A DNA stretch of 64,000 nucleotides from contig JAERTD010000040.1 of assembly GCA_016845175.1 (NCBI GenBank), positions 1-64,000 on the forward strand, given 5' to 3'. A model generated the notes under the pieces. That model saw only the letters and a program-made list of their open reading frames with translations, searched no databases and was not told the DNA's origin. Below are positions 1-9,742 of this stretch, in pieces; position 1 is the first letter of the stretch, and each line of letters begins with the position of its first letter. This stretch comes from Bacteroidota bacterium. Lineage in GTDB: Bacteria; Bacteroidota; Bacteroidia; Bacteroidales; F082. Made by a program: the position numbers and the translations under genes.

Positions 1-670
1 CAGATGGAGTTATAATTAATGTTCCTTCGCCACCGTGATTATCCCATGAGTTGATGTTGGCGGTACCGCAAATACGTAGCGTTCCTCCATTTTTAATTTC
101 AAGTTTATTAAAGGTAGCTGAAGTTCCTTCAGCCACACACCAGTAATCACCTGAGTTAATGTTTTTATTGGATTGGGTTCCACTAACAGTATTCGTACAA
201 CTACCATCATTGCAGTCATTACCCAATACGGCAGCCATTTCCTTGTCTTCCTTCTGGCCAAATGTAAAATCCAATACACCACCACTTACAGCTACGGCTA
301 CATATTCATTCAGACCATCTGAAGATACTTTACCGACATATACTTCCTGTAATTGGGAAGGGATTCTCATCTCACTGCTGAACACATTGTTTTGATCCAA
401 AGATCCGGTCTGAATTAAACGACCACCACTGGCAGGGTTTCCATCAAATATTTGCACGATGGTGGTGTTGGTTTGTTTGGATAATGGAATTTTGATGGTT
501 GTGCTCAGATCCTGAAAACTATCAAAATCAAAATTGGGATCAATTTGCAGGTCAACAAATTTATCCGGAATGGTTTTAGGATCATCGCCATCATCACTTG
601 AATTATTACAAGAGCTAATGGTAAACATAACTGCCATCGCAATAAGGATGCTAAAGAGTTTTGTTTTCAT
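1..670 (-). CDS. Lipoprotein, 3' end cut off by the window edge
   Basis: The reading frame opens at an ATG at 670 and stays open to position 1, so the C-terminus lies outside the window. The N-terminus is a lipoprotein signal: hydrophobic stretch followed by the lipobox ISSC at about residues 18-21, then an Asp/Ser-rich linker. The next part (phrases such as FDFDSFQDLSTTIKIPL and VQIFDGNP) resembles the N-terminal region of Bacteroidota LruC-domain lipoproteins. A later part contains two close Cys residues (NDCNDGSC) and a beta-rich segment. I infer an outer-membrane-anchored surface or periplasmic protein. The LruC assignment is a resemblance from memory, and the defining C-terminal domain is not visible. 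Confidence 0.75.
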   Translation of the reverse strand, partial: MKTKLFSILIAMAVMFTISSCNNSSDDGDDPKTIPDKFVDLQIDPNFDFDSFQDLSTTIKIPLSKQTNTTIVQIFDGNPASGGRLIQTGSLDQNNVFSSEMRIPSQLQEVYVGKVSSDGLNEYVAVAVSGGVLDFTFGQKEDKEMAAVLGNDCNDGSCTNTVSGTQSNKNINSGDYWCVAEGTSATFNKLEIKNGGTLRICGTANINSWDNHGGEGTLIITPS

Positions 671-1024
671 GGGCTTATATTTTACTTTGGTAATCATTGG
701 TTATTTCTATTTATTATAAGAAGAATTGTTAAACAATAATCATGCTAACAGGCGTAAAATACGCACTATCAGTCATATAATCATTATTATCACCAATCAA
801 ATAGTCTTCAATGTCTCCATTTTGGACAAAGGGTCTCCAAATTGCAACCAGTCTGTATATGAAATTTGCAAACCACCGAATGGTAAAGGTAGCTAATTAT
901 ACGGCCTTTGAGGCAAAGGTGTTTCAAATTTGAAACACTAATTCAATGTTTCAAAAGCTATAATAGAGCCAATAAGTTTTGAAAAGGGAGCAAATCATAT
1001 GGCCATAAACGAAAGATTACGACC
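671..1024. other. Intergenic region between lipoprotein gene and aspS
   Basis: 354 bases without a credible gene. Both flanking genes are on the minus strand, so this holds the aspS 3' end and the upstream region of the lipoprotein gene. The only clear structure is the 20-base perfect palindrome at 919-938. A further half-site like GTTTCAAA lies near 949-956. I see no convincing U-run terminator and no perfect TAnnTTTG box. Confidence 0.5.
919..938. promoter_or_regulatory. Perfect 20-base palindrome, operator-like
   Basis: Positions 919-938 are perfectly self-complementary with half-site GTGTTTCAAA. A third copy of the core GTTTCAAA follows near 949-956 in the same orientation. The stem is AT-rich and has no T-run, which argues against a terminator. 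The symmetry suits a dimeric DNA-binding protein. On the minus strand CACCTTTG at 914-921, a one-base variant of the Bacteroidota -7 box, overlaps its edge. The regulated gene would be the lipoprotein gene starting at 670, although about 250 bases is far for an operator. Confidence 0.4.
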
Positions 1025-2791
1025 TCAGGAGATTTGCTCTGTAGGTTTAACTACCTTAAGCCTTAATTCATCCAATTGTGCATGATCAATGGCAGAAGGG
1101 GAGTCGATCATCACATCCCTACCGGCATTGTTTTTTGGAAAGGCAATGAAATCGCGAATGGAATCCTGACCACCAAATAAGGCGACCAATCTGTCAAAGC
1201 CTAAGGCAATACCCCCATGAGGTGGCGCACCAAATTCAAAGGCATTCATTAGGAACCCAAACTGTTCCTGGGCTTCTTCATCGGTGAAACCCAAGTGCTT
1301 GAACATAAGCTTTTGAAGGTCTCTGTCGTGGATCCTAATGGAGCCTCCTCCGATTTCTACACCGTTGATTACCAGGTCGTAGGCATTGGCCCTCACTTCT
1401 CCTGGTTTGCTGTCCAGTAAACCGATATCTTCAGCCTTCGGAGATGTGAATGGATGGTGCATGGCATGATACCTTTCTGAATCTTCATCCCATTCAAGTA
1501 GCGGGAAATCCACTACCCAAAGCGGGACAAACACGTCAGGGTTTCTCAATTCAAGCTGATTACCCATTTCCAGTCGTAACTCATTAAGTTGTTTCCTTAC
1601 AGCGTCAGCATCTCCTGAAAGTACCAGCAATAAATCACCGGCTTTGGCATTCATTTTTTCAGCCCATGCCGCCAGGTCTTCCTGATTATAGAATTTATCT
1701 ACTGATGATTTGAAACTGCCGTCTTCGTTGCATTTCACATAGACCATGCCTTTGGCACCAATCTGTGGCCTCCTTACAAAATCAGTCAGTTTATCCAACT
1801 GCTTACGAGAATAAGTGGCACATCCTTCAGCATTGATACCCACAACCAATTCAGCTTCATCAAAAATCTTAAAGCCTTTGTTTTTGGTCACATCATTCAA
1901 TTCAACAAAAGACATTCCGAATCTCAGGTCAGGCTTGTCACTACCATAAAGCTTCATGGCATCGGCATAGGTCATATGAGGCAGGGAAGGGATATCGATA
2001 TCTTTCACTGTTTTAAACAGATAACGCACGAGGCCTTCAAAGGTATTCAACACATCATCCTGCTCAACGAAAGCCATTTCGCAATCGATTTGTGTAAACT
2101 CCGGCTGCCGGTCGGCACGAAGGTCCTCATCCCTGAAACATTTAACCAATTGGTAATAGCGATCATATCCTGCTACCATCAACAGCTGTTTAAAGGTTTG
2201 CGGACTTTGTGGAAGGGCATAAAACTGACCTTCACTCATTCTTGAGGGTACCACAAAGTCGCGGGCACCTTCAGGGGTTGATTTGATAAGATATGGTGTT
2301 TCAATCTCAAAGAAATCAATGCTATCCAGGTACTTCCTTGTTTCAATGGAAAGTCTGTTTCTCAGTTTCAGGTTGTTGCGAAGTGGTTCACGCCTTAAAT
2401 CAAGATAGCGGTACTTCATTCGCAGCTCTTCCCCACCATCTGTATTGTTTTCGATGGTGAATGGAGGTGTTTTGGAGGCATTTAAAACGGATAAAGCAGT
2501 AAGCTTGATTTCAATATCTCCGGTGGCCATATTGGGGTTTTTGGATTCTCTTTCGATGACCAATCCTTCTGCCTGAATCACAAACTCACGTCCCAAAGAA
2601 CGAGCAGTTTCAATCAATGACTGATCCGATTCACCTTCTTCCAGCAGCAACTGTGTAATACCATAACGGTCACGAAGGTCGATCCAGATGAGGCCTCCCT
2701 TATCCCGAATGCGTTGCACCCAACCACTGAGTTTAACTTCATTGTTGAGATGTTCTTTTCTTAATTCTCCGCAAGTATGTGAGCGTAACAT
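1025..2791 (-). CDS. aspS: Aspartyl-tRNA synthetase
   Basis: Charges tRNA-Asp with aspartate in the cytoplasm. At 588 residues it has the usual length of the bacterial-type enzyme. Order of domains: N-terminal OB-fold anticodon-binding domain (about 1-110, with [19 protein letters not shown]), class II catalytic core, the bacterial GAD insertion (about 290-420), then the rest of the core. Class II motif 2 is [18 protein letters not shown] at 219-236, the ATP/aspartate-binding GGGSIRIH is at 481-488, and motif 3 GIALGFDRL is at 527-535. It stands alone, flanked by intergenic regions. A likely promoter lies about 100 bases upstream at 2889-2896. Family members either charge only tRNA-Asp or also tRNA-Asn; I cannot tell which here. 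Confidence 0.97.
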   Translation of the reverse strand: MLRSHTCGELRKEHLNNEVKLSGWVQRIRDKGGLIWIDLRDRYGITQLLLEEGESDQSLIETARSLGREFVIQAEGLVIERESKNPNMATGDIEIKLTALSVLNASKTPPFTIENNTDGGEELRMKYRYLDLRREPLRNNLKLRNRLSIETRKYLDSIDFFEIETPYLIKSTPEGARDFVVPSRMSEGQFYALPQSPQTFKQLLMVAGYDRYYQLVKCFRDEDLRADRQPEFTQIDCEMAFVEQDDVLNTFEGLVRYLFKTVKDIDIPSLPHMTYADAMKLYGSDKPDLRFGMSFVELNDVTKNKGFKIFDEAELVVGINAEGCATYSRKQLDKLTDFVRRPQIGAKGMVYVKCNEDGSFKSSVDKFYNQEDLAAWAEKMNAKAGDLLLVLSGDADAVRKQLNELRLEMGNQLELRNPDVFVPLWVVDFPLLEWDEDSERYHAMHHPFTSPKAEDIGLLDSKPGEVRANAYDLVINGVEIGGGSIRIHDRDLQKLMFKHLGFTDEEAQEQFGFLMNAFEFGAPPHGGIALGFDRLVALFGGQDSIRDFIAFPKNNAGRDVMIDSPSAIDHAQLDELRLKVVKPTEQIS

Positions 2792-2888
2792 GGGTAAATT
2801 CTTTAGTTTATGATGTAATTAAGCCTCTTTCTGTTGGGCATGGAGTCTCAGCCATTACTTTGTGCTGTAAGTGCCCGGTTTCAGGCGG

Positions 2889-2896
2889 CGAAAATA
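2889..2896 (-). promoter_or_regulatory. Probable -7 box of the aspS promoter
   Basis: On the minus strand the sequence is TATTTTCG followed by CCGCC, one base off TAnnTTTG. It matches the arrangement TAnnTTTGCCGCC seen before the tRNA-Phe and hppA genes in this window. No clear -33 TTG is at 19 bases. The start codon is about 98 bases downstream. Confidence 0.4.
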
Positions 2897-2966
2897 CGAA
2901 AAAGCAGTTGATAAAAAGCAGGCAATTGCATACTTCTTAATGGCATACAAAATTCTGATTAAGATT

Positions 2967-3179
2967 CTATTCAGGCAGTATTTCCTTCACCCTTCCCACT
3001 TCACCACTGCTAAGCATAACCTTTATGCCATGGGGGTGTTGGGGTGACTTGGTCAGTATTCTTTTAACTTCTCCTTCGGTTAATAACCCAGAGGCCTGAT
3101 GCTGCTTTTTGACAATGGCCACAAATTGCCCAGGGGCAATGTTAGACCTGATACGGCCATCCAGAATTTTATCTTCCAT
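2967..3179 (-). CDS. YwbE family protein (DUF2196)
   Basis: A 70-residue protein matching the YwbE family by its order of motifs: an N-terminal RSNIAPGQFVAIVKKQ, the stretch TEGEVKRILTKSP, then HPHGIKVMLSSGEVGRVKEI. Members are small beta-rich cytoplasmic proteins of unknown function. I chose the ATG at 3179 because family proteins start shortly before the RSNI segment. An upstream ATG at 3233 would add 18 residues that do not look like the family. The gene is isolated, downstream of and in the same direction as nothing obvious, and no strong ribosome binding site is visible. Confidence 0.8.
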   Translation of the reverse strand: MEDKILDGRIRSNIAPGQFVAIVKKQHQASGLLTEGEVKRILTKSPQHPHGIKVMLSSGEVGRVKEILPE

Positions 3180-3260
3180 ACCACAGTGTTTAGGGCTGTC
3201 AAATGTCGTCAATTTCAAAAAGCATGGACGCAAATGAATTGAAATTATCCAGTATTATTA

Positions 3261-3290
3261 TTTAGAATTTGTCTAAATAAAATATATTTG
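3261..3290 (+). promoter_or_regulatory. Possible promoter of the response regulator gene
   Basis: TATATTTG at 3283-3290 is a perfect TAnnTTTG -7 box. A poor -33 match (TTTAG at 3261-3265) lies about 18 bases upstream. It would start a transcript about 155 bases before the response regulator ATG at 3450. Confidence 0.35.
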
Positions 3291-3449
3291 TTATCATTGC
3301 ATGGCTGTAAACAGCTGAGATATTTTGAGTTACGCATGAAAAAATCTGCTAAAGCACCAGAAATATCATCACATTGCCCGATAGGGACCCTCAGTAAAAC
3401 CTTTTAAAACCTGACCAAAAGAAATCAAAGGCCTAAATAAACTTCAACT

Positions 3450-3833
3450 ATGTCACTAAAAGAAAAATTGATTTTTGTAATTGATGATGATGAAATGTTG
3501 TCGTTGATGCTCAGCGATCACCTTTCACAAAATCCCTTACACAAGGTAATCCGGTTTGGAACCGGAGAAGAAGCCCTGAGAAAACTTTCCCAAAACCCTG
3601 ATGTAATCATTCTGGATTACAATTTAAATTCCATTGAACCCAATGCCGCTGATGGAATGGCCATATTGCAGCAAATTAAAAGTCTCGATAAACAAGCCTG
3701 TGTCATTATGCTCTCATCGCAGGAACAATATGGTACTGCTTTACAAACCATTATTAAGGGCGCTTTGGAATATGTAGTTAAGGACAATGATGCCTTCAGT
3801 AGAATTGATGCGATCATAGCATCTCTTAACTAA
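3450..3833 (+). CDS. Single-domain response regulator (CheY-like)
   Basis: 127 residues consisting only of a receiver domain. The acidic pocket is D12-D14 (VIDDDE), the phospho-acceptor is D56 in VIILDYNL, the switch Ser/Thr is S89 in VIMLSS, and the conserved Lys is K111 in YVVKD. There is no output domain, so it must act by protein contact or by passing phosphate to another protein. The large hybrid histidine kinase gene follows after 88 bases in the same direction and carries its own receiver and HPt domains, which makes a phosphorelay partnership likely. That pairing is inference. Confidence 0.92.
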   Translation: MSLKEKLIFVIDDDEMLSLMLSDHLSQNPLHKVIRFGTGEEALRKLSQNPDVIILDYNLNSIEPNAADGMAILQQIKSLDKQACVIMLSSQEQYGTALQTIIKGALEYVVKDNDAFSRIDAIIASLN

Positions 3834-3921
3834 TAGATCAAGAGTAAACTCCCTAGGAAACAGCCCGAAATTAACCTAATCACATGGAAAGCAAATGACG
3901 AGTTTTTTAAAAAACTAAGTC

Positions 3922-6900
3922 ATGAAGCGTGTAGTAGGTGTATTTTTCATTTTTTGTTTTGTGTCGCTCCAAGCACAGGAGGATATTGATAGTCTTATTG
4001 CATCCTGGAACAGGCTCAGTGCAGAATACCTGCGCATTAATGAGATCGACAGTGCATGCAAATATGGTAACTGTGTGATTGACATCATGGATACACGAAT
4101 CCAGATGGATGAAAGTCGACAGGTAGATCCAAAACTCTTGGCACTGAAAGAAAAAAAAGCGGAAGCATTGAGTAACCTCATCACAGCTTACGGAAAATCC
4201 GACAGAATTGATCTTGCGGCGGAGTGTTATGAGGATGCTTTGATCATTTACAGTGAACTTGAAGACAGTACTGCCATTTTTAACCTACATATCAGAGTGG
4301 CCAGGGTGTATGATCTAAGAAGTAGCTATCAGGAAGCCATAAATTATTACAACAGTGCTTTACAGCTGGCCATTGAGACCAATGACAAGCATGGGATATC
4401 CTTATGCTATTATTATATAGGTCTTAACAACAGGTATTTGGGAAACTATTCCGAAGCCCTGAAAAACCATCTCAACGATCTAAGAATTGAAGAAGAGCTT
4501 GGGAACAAGGTAGGCATTGCCAATGCCTATATTACCATTGCTGCCATATTAAATACGCTCAACGACCGTACCGCTGCCATCGAAAAGTTAATTGCAGCCC
4601 GTTTGTTGTTCGAAGAAATGTCTGACAGCAGTGGAATAGCCACGGTGTCCAATGATTTGGGAAAGATACATTTTGCCATGGGGGATACACTGGCGGCCAT
4701 TGCTGACCATCTGCATGCGGCTGATATCCGTACCACCATTGGTGAATTTGACGGTCTTGGTGCTTCCTATTCTTATCTGGCCAGCATCGAAATGTTAAGA
4801 GGCAACCATAATGGGGCTTTGACCTACCTCTATCAAGCCGATGATGCCTTTCAAAAAAGTGCCAATCAAAATGGGGTGATGTCTGTTCAATTGGAAATGG
4901 CAACAGTGTATCTGGACATGATGGAGACGGAAGTGGCCATGATTTGGTTGGAAAAAGCCCAGCAAACCGCTACAGAAATCATGAATTACAATGGGCTTAT
5001 CAAAATACATTCCTTAAGGGCAAGCGTGGAATTAAAGCGAGGCAACCAAAAGCGATCCATTATGTGTTACCAAAAAGCATGGAATATCGCATTGAATCAG
5101 AAAAACTATATACAACTCTTTACCATCAGTTCTAGTTTAGCTGCCATCTATGAAGACCAAAAAGACTATGCTAATGCTTTCAGGTATCAGAATACTTCCA
5201 TGAAGTATAAAGACACCTTGGATCATAATGCCAATACCACAGCAGCACTGATGTTGGATATGGAGTATAATTATAAAAAGGAGAAGATCAGCAACCTGCT
5301 GTTACAAGAAAAGAAAGACGCCATTAACCAGGCTGCAATGGCCCGACAAGAAACTCAAAAACAATTGTTTTTTGGTGGCGTCTTGATGTTTTTAATTATC
5401 ACGCTGGGACTCTGGAGCAGGGTTCGTTATATCAGAAAAACCAATGCAAGACTTGAAATAGAAAAGGAAAAGGCCGAACAAAGTGAACAGTTTAAACAGC
5501 GCTTTCTTGCCAATATGAGTCATGAAATACGAACACCCATGAACGCCGTATTGGGCATGACCAATTTGACACTTGACACCAAACTAACTGCTCGTCAGAG
5601 AAAATACCTGACAGCAGTTAAGAAATCGTCCAAGAATTTATTGGTTATTATCAACGACATTTTGGACCTGAGCAAGCTTGAGGCAGGAAAAATGGAGCTG
5701 GAAAAAATTGCCTTCAATCTGGATGAAGTCATCGATCAGGTTTGTGACACCCTCCGTTTCAAGGCTGAAGAGAAAGGATTGGATTTCAACGCAAAGATTC
5801 ATGATAGCATTCCCCGTCTGATGATGGGCGATCCGGCCAGAATCAATCAGATACTATTAAATCTTTGTGGTAATGCCATAAAGTTCACTGAAAAAGGAAG
5901 TGTAAAGATTGTCGTTTCATGGGAAAATGAGGATCAAGCCCAGCTAATTTTTGAGGTTCAGGATACTGGAATTGGAATCGCCGATGAAAAAATTGAATTG
6001 TTATTCAACGCATTTCAACAGGCTGATGCAAGCACCACCCGTAAGTATGGTGGTAGTGGTCTAGGCTTATCTATTTCAAAGACACTGGTGGAGCTGATGG
6101 GTGGGGAAATAAAAGTGGAGAGCCAGGAAGGAAAAGGATCGGTTTTTTCTTTTACTCTTGCATGTGAACCTGCTCATGAAGAGTATCGTCAGTCTTTTCA
6201 GATTCAGGCACCCACCGACTTACACAGTTTGGCTGGAATTAGGATACTATTGGCTGAGGACAACGAGTATAACAGGATTGTGGTAAAAGATACCCTCGAC
6301 AACCTCATTGAAAATGTATCGGTTACCTGTGCTGAAAATGGGAAGGAGGCCATCCGTATGCTTGAGGAAAAAGACTTCGACTTAATACTCATGGATATCA
6401 CCATGCCTGAAATGGATGGATTCGAAGCCACCATCCATATCCGAAATGAAATGAGTGCTCCTAAGAAAGACATACCCATCATAGCATTGACTGCGAGCGT
6501 TCTCAACACAGCCATTCAAAAATGCCTGGACATAGGTATGAATGCTTATGTTCCCAAACCGTTCAGGCGGGATGAATTGATGGGCACTTTGATTCAGTTT
6601 TATCAAAACAAAAAACCCAAGCTGAACCAAAGTATTCCTTCTGAAGAAATGCCAACAGAAGAATTGAAGGAGGTTAATGGGAACAATGGTTCCGTGACTA
6701 ATCTTAATTTTCTAACTGAGTTTTGTAACGGGGATACCAAGCGATTGAATAAGTATATCAATATGTATATTCAGGCAACTCCCGGAAACATGAAAAAAAT
6801 TGAGAAAGCCATCTTGGATATGGATTATAAAGCTCTCCGGCTTACTGTCCACTCCATGAAACCTCAATTAATTTTTATGGGGATGAATGATGCCAAAGAT

Positions 6901-7029
6901 GTGGTTGTAGAAATAATCAACAATGTGGACAAGGAGATGGACAACACCATAATCGAACCGCTGGTGCAGGAATTGCTGGTAGATTGCAAACACTCCATTA
7001 AAGAACTTGAGGCAACTCAAAAGCTATAA
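3922..7029 (+). CDS. TPR hybrid sensor histidine kinase with receiver and HPt domains
   Basis: 1035 residues. Signal peptide at 1-19. A periplasmic tetratricopeptide array (about 90-440, many repeats of the A..Y..A type) is followed by one membrane segment near 481-500 and a short coiled coil. The HisKA box is FLANMSHEIRTPMN with H534. The HATPase domain follows (N-box LLNLCGNAIKFTEKG, G1 DTGIGI, G2 GGSGLGLSI). A receiver domain spans about 775-895 with acidic LAEDN and phospho-acceptor D825, and an HPt domain has H977 in LTVHSMK. This is a complete His-Asp-His relay in one chain, expected to hand phosphate to a separate regulator such as the CheY-like protein just upstream. The 3' end overlaps the convergent gene by 13 bases. 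Signal unknown. Confidence 0.95.
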   Translation: MKRVVGVFFIFCFVSLQAQEDIDSLIASWNRLSAEYLRINEIDSACKYGNCVIDIMDTRIQMDESRQVDPKLLALKEKKAEALSNLITAYGKSDRIDLAAECYEDALIIYSELEDSTAIFNLHIRVARVYDLRSSYQEAINYYNSALQLAIETNDKHGISLCYYYIGLNNRYLGNYSEALKNHLNDLRIEEELGNKVGIANAYITIAAILNTLNDRTAAIEKLIAARLLFEEMSDSSGIATVSNDLGKIHFAMGDTLAAIADHLHAADIRTTIGEFDGLGASYSYLASIEMLRGNHNGALTYLYQADDAFQKSANQNGVMSVQLEMATVYLDMMETEVAMIWLEKAQQTATEIMNYNGLIKIHSLRASVELKRGNQKRSIMCYQKAWNIALNQKNYIQLFTISSSLAAIYEDQKDYANAFRYQNTSMKYKDTLDHNANTTAALMLDMEYNYKKEKISNLLLQEKKDAINQAAMARQETQKQLFFGGVLMFLIITLGLWSRVRYIRKTNARLEIEKEKAEQSEQFKQRFLANMSHEIRTPMNAVLGMTNLTLDTKLTARQRKYLTAVKKSSKNLLVIINDILDLSKLEAGKMELEKIAFNLDEVIDQVCDTLRFKAEEKGLDFNAKIHDSIPRLMMGDPARINQILLNLCGNAIKFTEKGSVKIVVSWENEDQAQLIFEVQDTGIGIADEKIELLFNAFQQADASTTRKYGGSGLGLSISKTLVELMGGEIKVESQEGKGSVFSFTLACEPAHEEYRQSFQIQAPTDLHSLAGIRILLAEDNEYNRIVVKDTLDNLIENVSVTCAENGKEAIRMLEEKDFDLILMDITMPEMDGFEATIHIRNEMSAPKKDIPIIALTASVLNTAIQKCLDIGMNAYVPKPFRRDELMGTLIQFYQNKKPKLNQSIPSEEMPTEELKEVNGNNGSVTNLNFLTEFCNGDTKRLNKYINMYIQATPGNMKKIEKAILDMDYKALRLTVHSMKPQLIFMGMNDAKDVVVEIINNVDKEMDNTIIEPLVQELLVDCKHSIKELEATQKL

Positions 7030-8246
7030 CCCAAACGCAATCCAAGGGTATTGATATAGGTTGAAAAATCTGTTGAAATACCGAAAGCACTTTCATAGGA
7101 TAATTTAAAAAAAACAAATTGTCTTCTGTTAATGTGGTATTGTACCCCTGCCATACCGATCAAATTGAAATAGTCCTTTTCGAAGTTTAAAGAATAAAAT
7201 TCGGTACCTGTTTCTTCACCATCTTTCTCAACAACAATAAACCGATCTGCCGTTACATTCATAGCATGCATAAGGCCGCATCCCAAACCTAAACTTGGCC
7301 TTAGACGCCCGGTTGGCCATGTATAATTAAATACAAACTGTGCCTTTAGATATGAAAAGTCTATTTCCAGGCTGTTGTGTTTCTCAGTATATCCGTAATA
7401 AAAGGTTCTGAAAGAAGTGGAATACAGTTCTCCATAATTTGCATCAATTTGCAAAGCGAGGTTTTTATTGATGCGTGGAAAGTAAAAGCTGAAATTCAGC
7501 CCGACAAAAGCTCGATTTGAATTTTGAAAACTGAATTTTTCCAGAAGAGGTTCATCTTTTATTCTGAGGGAGGAGAAGCTGTATCCAACATACGGAGCAA
7601 TACCCACCTTTAGGGCAGGTATTTGCTTTTCATAAATTATACAAACTTCATCTTCACATACATACTCGTGGTACTTCTTGCTGATGTTTACTAGCGAGTT
7701 GTGACTGATGCTAACCTTTGCTAATTCTGGTTGGATTTCCATGCAATCGGAAAAGTAATAGGCAAGCAGACCGACATGCTCATTTGAATTTCTTTTAAAT
7801 TCCCCTTGTTCATTGGTTCTTATGTACTCCTCACTATTGCTGAGTTCAAGCAGACTTCCATCTTCCTTTTCGATGAGGTAGTGTTTCCCATAAAAATTAT
7901 TGTAGTAATACAAATTTACTTTGCCATTGACAAGATATTCTACAAAAAGAAGTCTTGGTCCTTCTTCCTCTTCAATGGTTTTTGAAACAAAGTATTTACC
8001 CTCTGTAAACCGATAAGCTTGTATGGTTCCCGGCAGGAATTCCTGATCGAGTTCAGAACCGCTGGCCCTGAAACGACATACTTTATAATTGTTCTTTTCC
8101 TGGATGAGTCCAAAAACGCTATCTCCTTCATTTTTGATAATATAGCCAGGGGTATAATCTATTTGAGTGTTGCCTGATAACGGAATCAAAAACACTAAAT
8201 AAAGCAAAACCAATGTTCTTTTACTCTCGATAAAAGCTGAGGTCAT
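7017..8246 (-). CDS. Secreted protein with C-terminal outer-membrane beta-barrel
   Basis: 409 residues with an N-terminal signal peptide (about 1-27, ending near GNTQ). The first half holds a repeated beta-rich part with YIIKNEGDSVFGLIQEKN. This is a pattern I have seen in Bacteroidota outer-membrane proteins of unknown function. The second half (about 210-409) alternates hydrophobic and polar residues with aromatic ends (for example VGLNFSFYFPRI, LRPSLGLGCGLM) and ends in LGLRLGYSF, as outer-membrane barrels do. Function unknown. It converges on the histidine kinase gene and shares 13 bases with its 3' end, so no terminator separates the two. Confidence 0.7.
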   Translation of the reverse strand: MTSAFIESKRTLVLLYLVFLIPLSGNTQIDYTPGYIIKNEGDSVFGLIQEKNNYKVCRFRASGSELDQEFLPGTIQAYRFTEGKYFVSKTIEEEEGPRLLFVEYLVNGKVNLYYYNNFYGKHYLIEKEDGSLLELSNSEEYIRTNEQGEFKRNSNEHVGLLAYYFSDCMEIQPELAKVSISHNSLVNISKKYHEYVCEDEVCIIYEKQIPALKVGIAPYVGYSFSSLRIKDEPLLEKFSFQNSNRAFVGLNFSFYFPRINKNLALQIDANYGELYSTSFRTFYYGYTEKHNSLEIDFSYLKAQFVFNYTWPTGRLRPSLGLGCGLMHAMNVTADRFIVVEKDGEETGTEFYSLNFEKDYFNLIGMAGVQYHINRRQFVFFKLSYESAFGISTDFSTYINTLGLRLGYSF

Positions 8247-8486
8247 AAATCCGGGTTTTTAGGCAAGGTAAAGGTATAAATAGATCAACTAATCATAGCT
8301 ACTGCTTTAAAAATAACATGCTTTTTCAAGACGGAAAATAATCAAATAATGAGTGGGTTCTTTAGGCTCATTCTAGATAAGCCTTTTTCAGTCAATTAAG
8401 GCGTGGATTTTCATATTCAGAAAGCTCTATTCGATCAAAATGTAGTATTTTTTCCACCTATAAATTGTAAACCAAAATCAATCCAA

Positions 8487-9701
8487 ATGAAGCGCATTCA
8501 ATTGCTTATACTACTTGTGGCTATTTCCGGACAAATTATTGCTCAGGAAATTGCACAATGGAGAGGTCCATCACGAAACGGTACCTATCATGAAACAGGA
8601 CTGCTGAAAGAATGGCCCGACAATGGACCAACTTTGTTGTGGCATTACGACCAATTAGGTCCAGGACATGGTTCTGCAGCAGTTACCAATGAAGTTGTTT
8701 ACATAACAGGAACCGAGGGAGATCAGGGATTTGTCCTTGCACTGAATCATAGCGGAGAGGAACTATGGAAAGCCTATTACGGACCAGAATGGATCGATAG
8801 CTATCCTGGTGTACGAACCACACCGCTGGTAGTGGATGACCATCTCTATCTCATGAGTGGGTTTGGGAAAGTCTATGGTATGAAAACCTCTGATGGCAGC
8901 ACCGTGTGGATGCTGGATATGTTCAAGGATTTGGATGGAAAAAATATCAGATGGGGCGTTACAGAAAACCTGGCTATTAGTGGTGATAAGATTTTTATTA
9001 CAGCAGGAGGAGAAACCAACAATGTGGTGGCCGTTAATAAGAATGATGGAAGCCTGATATGGAGCAACAAAGGCATGGGTGAGAAAAGTGCCTATTGTTC
9101 ACCAGCCGTGATTACCCATGATGGACGTCAGTTTTTTGTTACCCAAACCGAAAGTTATATCATGGGTTTTGATGTGGATAACGGAGAAATGCTATGGACC
9201 CATCCCCAACCAAATAAGTACTATGTGCATGCCAATACGCCCATGTATTTTGATGGGCAGTTGTATGTGGTAAGTGGTTACGGAAAAGGCGGTGTTATGC
9301 TTCAATTAAATGAAGATGGAAGTGAAGTGACCGAGTTATGGCGTGATGAAAATCTCGATAATCGCTTTGGAGGAACTGTAATGCTTAACGGAAGAATCTG
9401 GGGTGCAGGTGATTTTACTCGAAAATGGGTCTGCCTCGATTGGTCAACTGGTGAAGAACTCCACAGCAGTAAGTTCATTAAAAAAGGAACAATAATTCTG
9501 GCTGATGGCATGTTATATTGTTATGGTGAAGACGGGCAAGTGGCTTTGGTAGAGCCTTCAGTTGAAGAAGGGTTTAAAGTGATCAACAGCTTTGAAGTTC
9601 CTATGGGATCGGCTCAGCACTGGGCACATATCGTCATCCATAACAAGCGATTGTATGTCCGCCATGGTGAAGCACTCATGGTATATGACATCAGCTTGTA
9701 A
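8487..9701 (+). CDS. Secreted PQQ-like beta-propeller protein
   Basis: 404 residues. Signal peptide 1-20 (ends IIAQ). The mature part starts with the WRGP motif typical of the planctomycete/Bacteroidota PQQ-like propeller family and carries repeated blade motifs of the type DGSxxW, for example near ALNHSGEELWKAYYG and VNKNDGSLIWSNKG. These proteins are usually annotated as PQQ-like or BamB-like, and the fold does not prove that PQQ is bound. I chose the ATG at 8487 because it puts the signal peptide at the N-terminus; a GTG at 8403 would add 28 unsuited residues. It is the first gene of a long same-strand cluster and a close relative of the next gene. Confidence 0.88.
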   Translation: MKRIQLLILLVAISGQIIAQEIAQWRGPSRNGTYHETGLLKEWPDNGPTLLWHYDQLGPGHGSAAVTNEVVYITGTEGDQGFVLALNHSGEELWKAYYGPEWIDSYPGVRTTPLVVDDHLYLMSGFGKVYGMKTSDGSTVWMLDMFKDLDGKNIRWGVTENLAISGDKIFITAGGETNNVVAVNKNDGSLIWSNKGMGEKSAYCSPAVITHDGRQFFVTQTESYIMGFDVDNGEMLWTHPQPNKYYVHANTPMYFDGQLYVVSGYGKGGVMLQLNEDGSEVTELWRDENLDNRFGGTVMLNGRIWGAGDFTRKWVCLDWSTGEELHSSKFIKKGTIILADGMLYCYGEDGQVALVEPSVEEGFKVINSFEVPMGSAQHWAHIVIHNKRLYVRHGEALMVYDISL

Positions 9702-9742
9702 ATCATTCATAGAAAGTATTTATCGCAACCAATACATATCTT

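Noticed and set aside
988-1039. Inverted repeat GAGCAAATC/GATTTGCTC around the aspS stop codon
   Set aside because: Loop is about 34 bases, there is no T-run, and one arm is inside the coding region, so it is not convincing as a terminator.
8403-8486. Longer N-terminus of the first propeller from a GTG at 8403
   Set aside because: It would bury the signal peptide 28 residues inside the protein; the ATG at 8487 is better.
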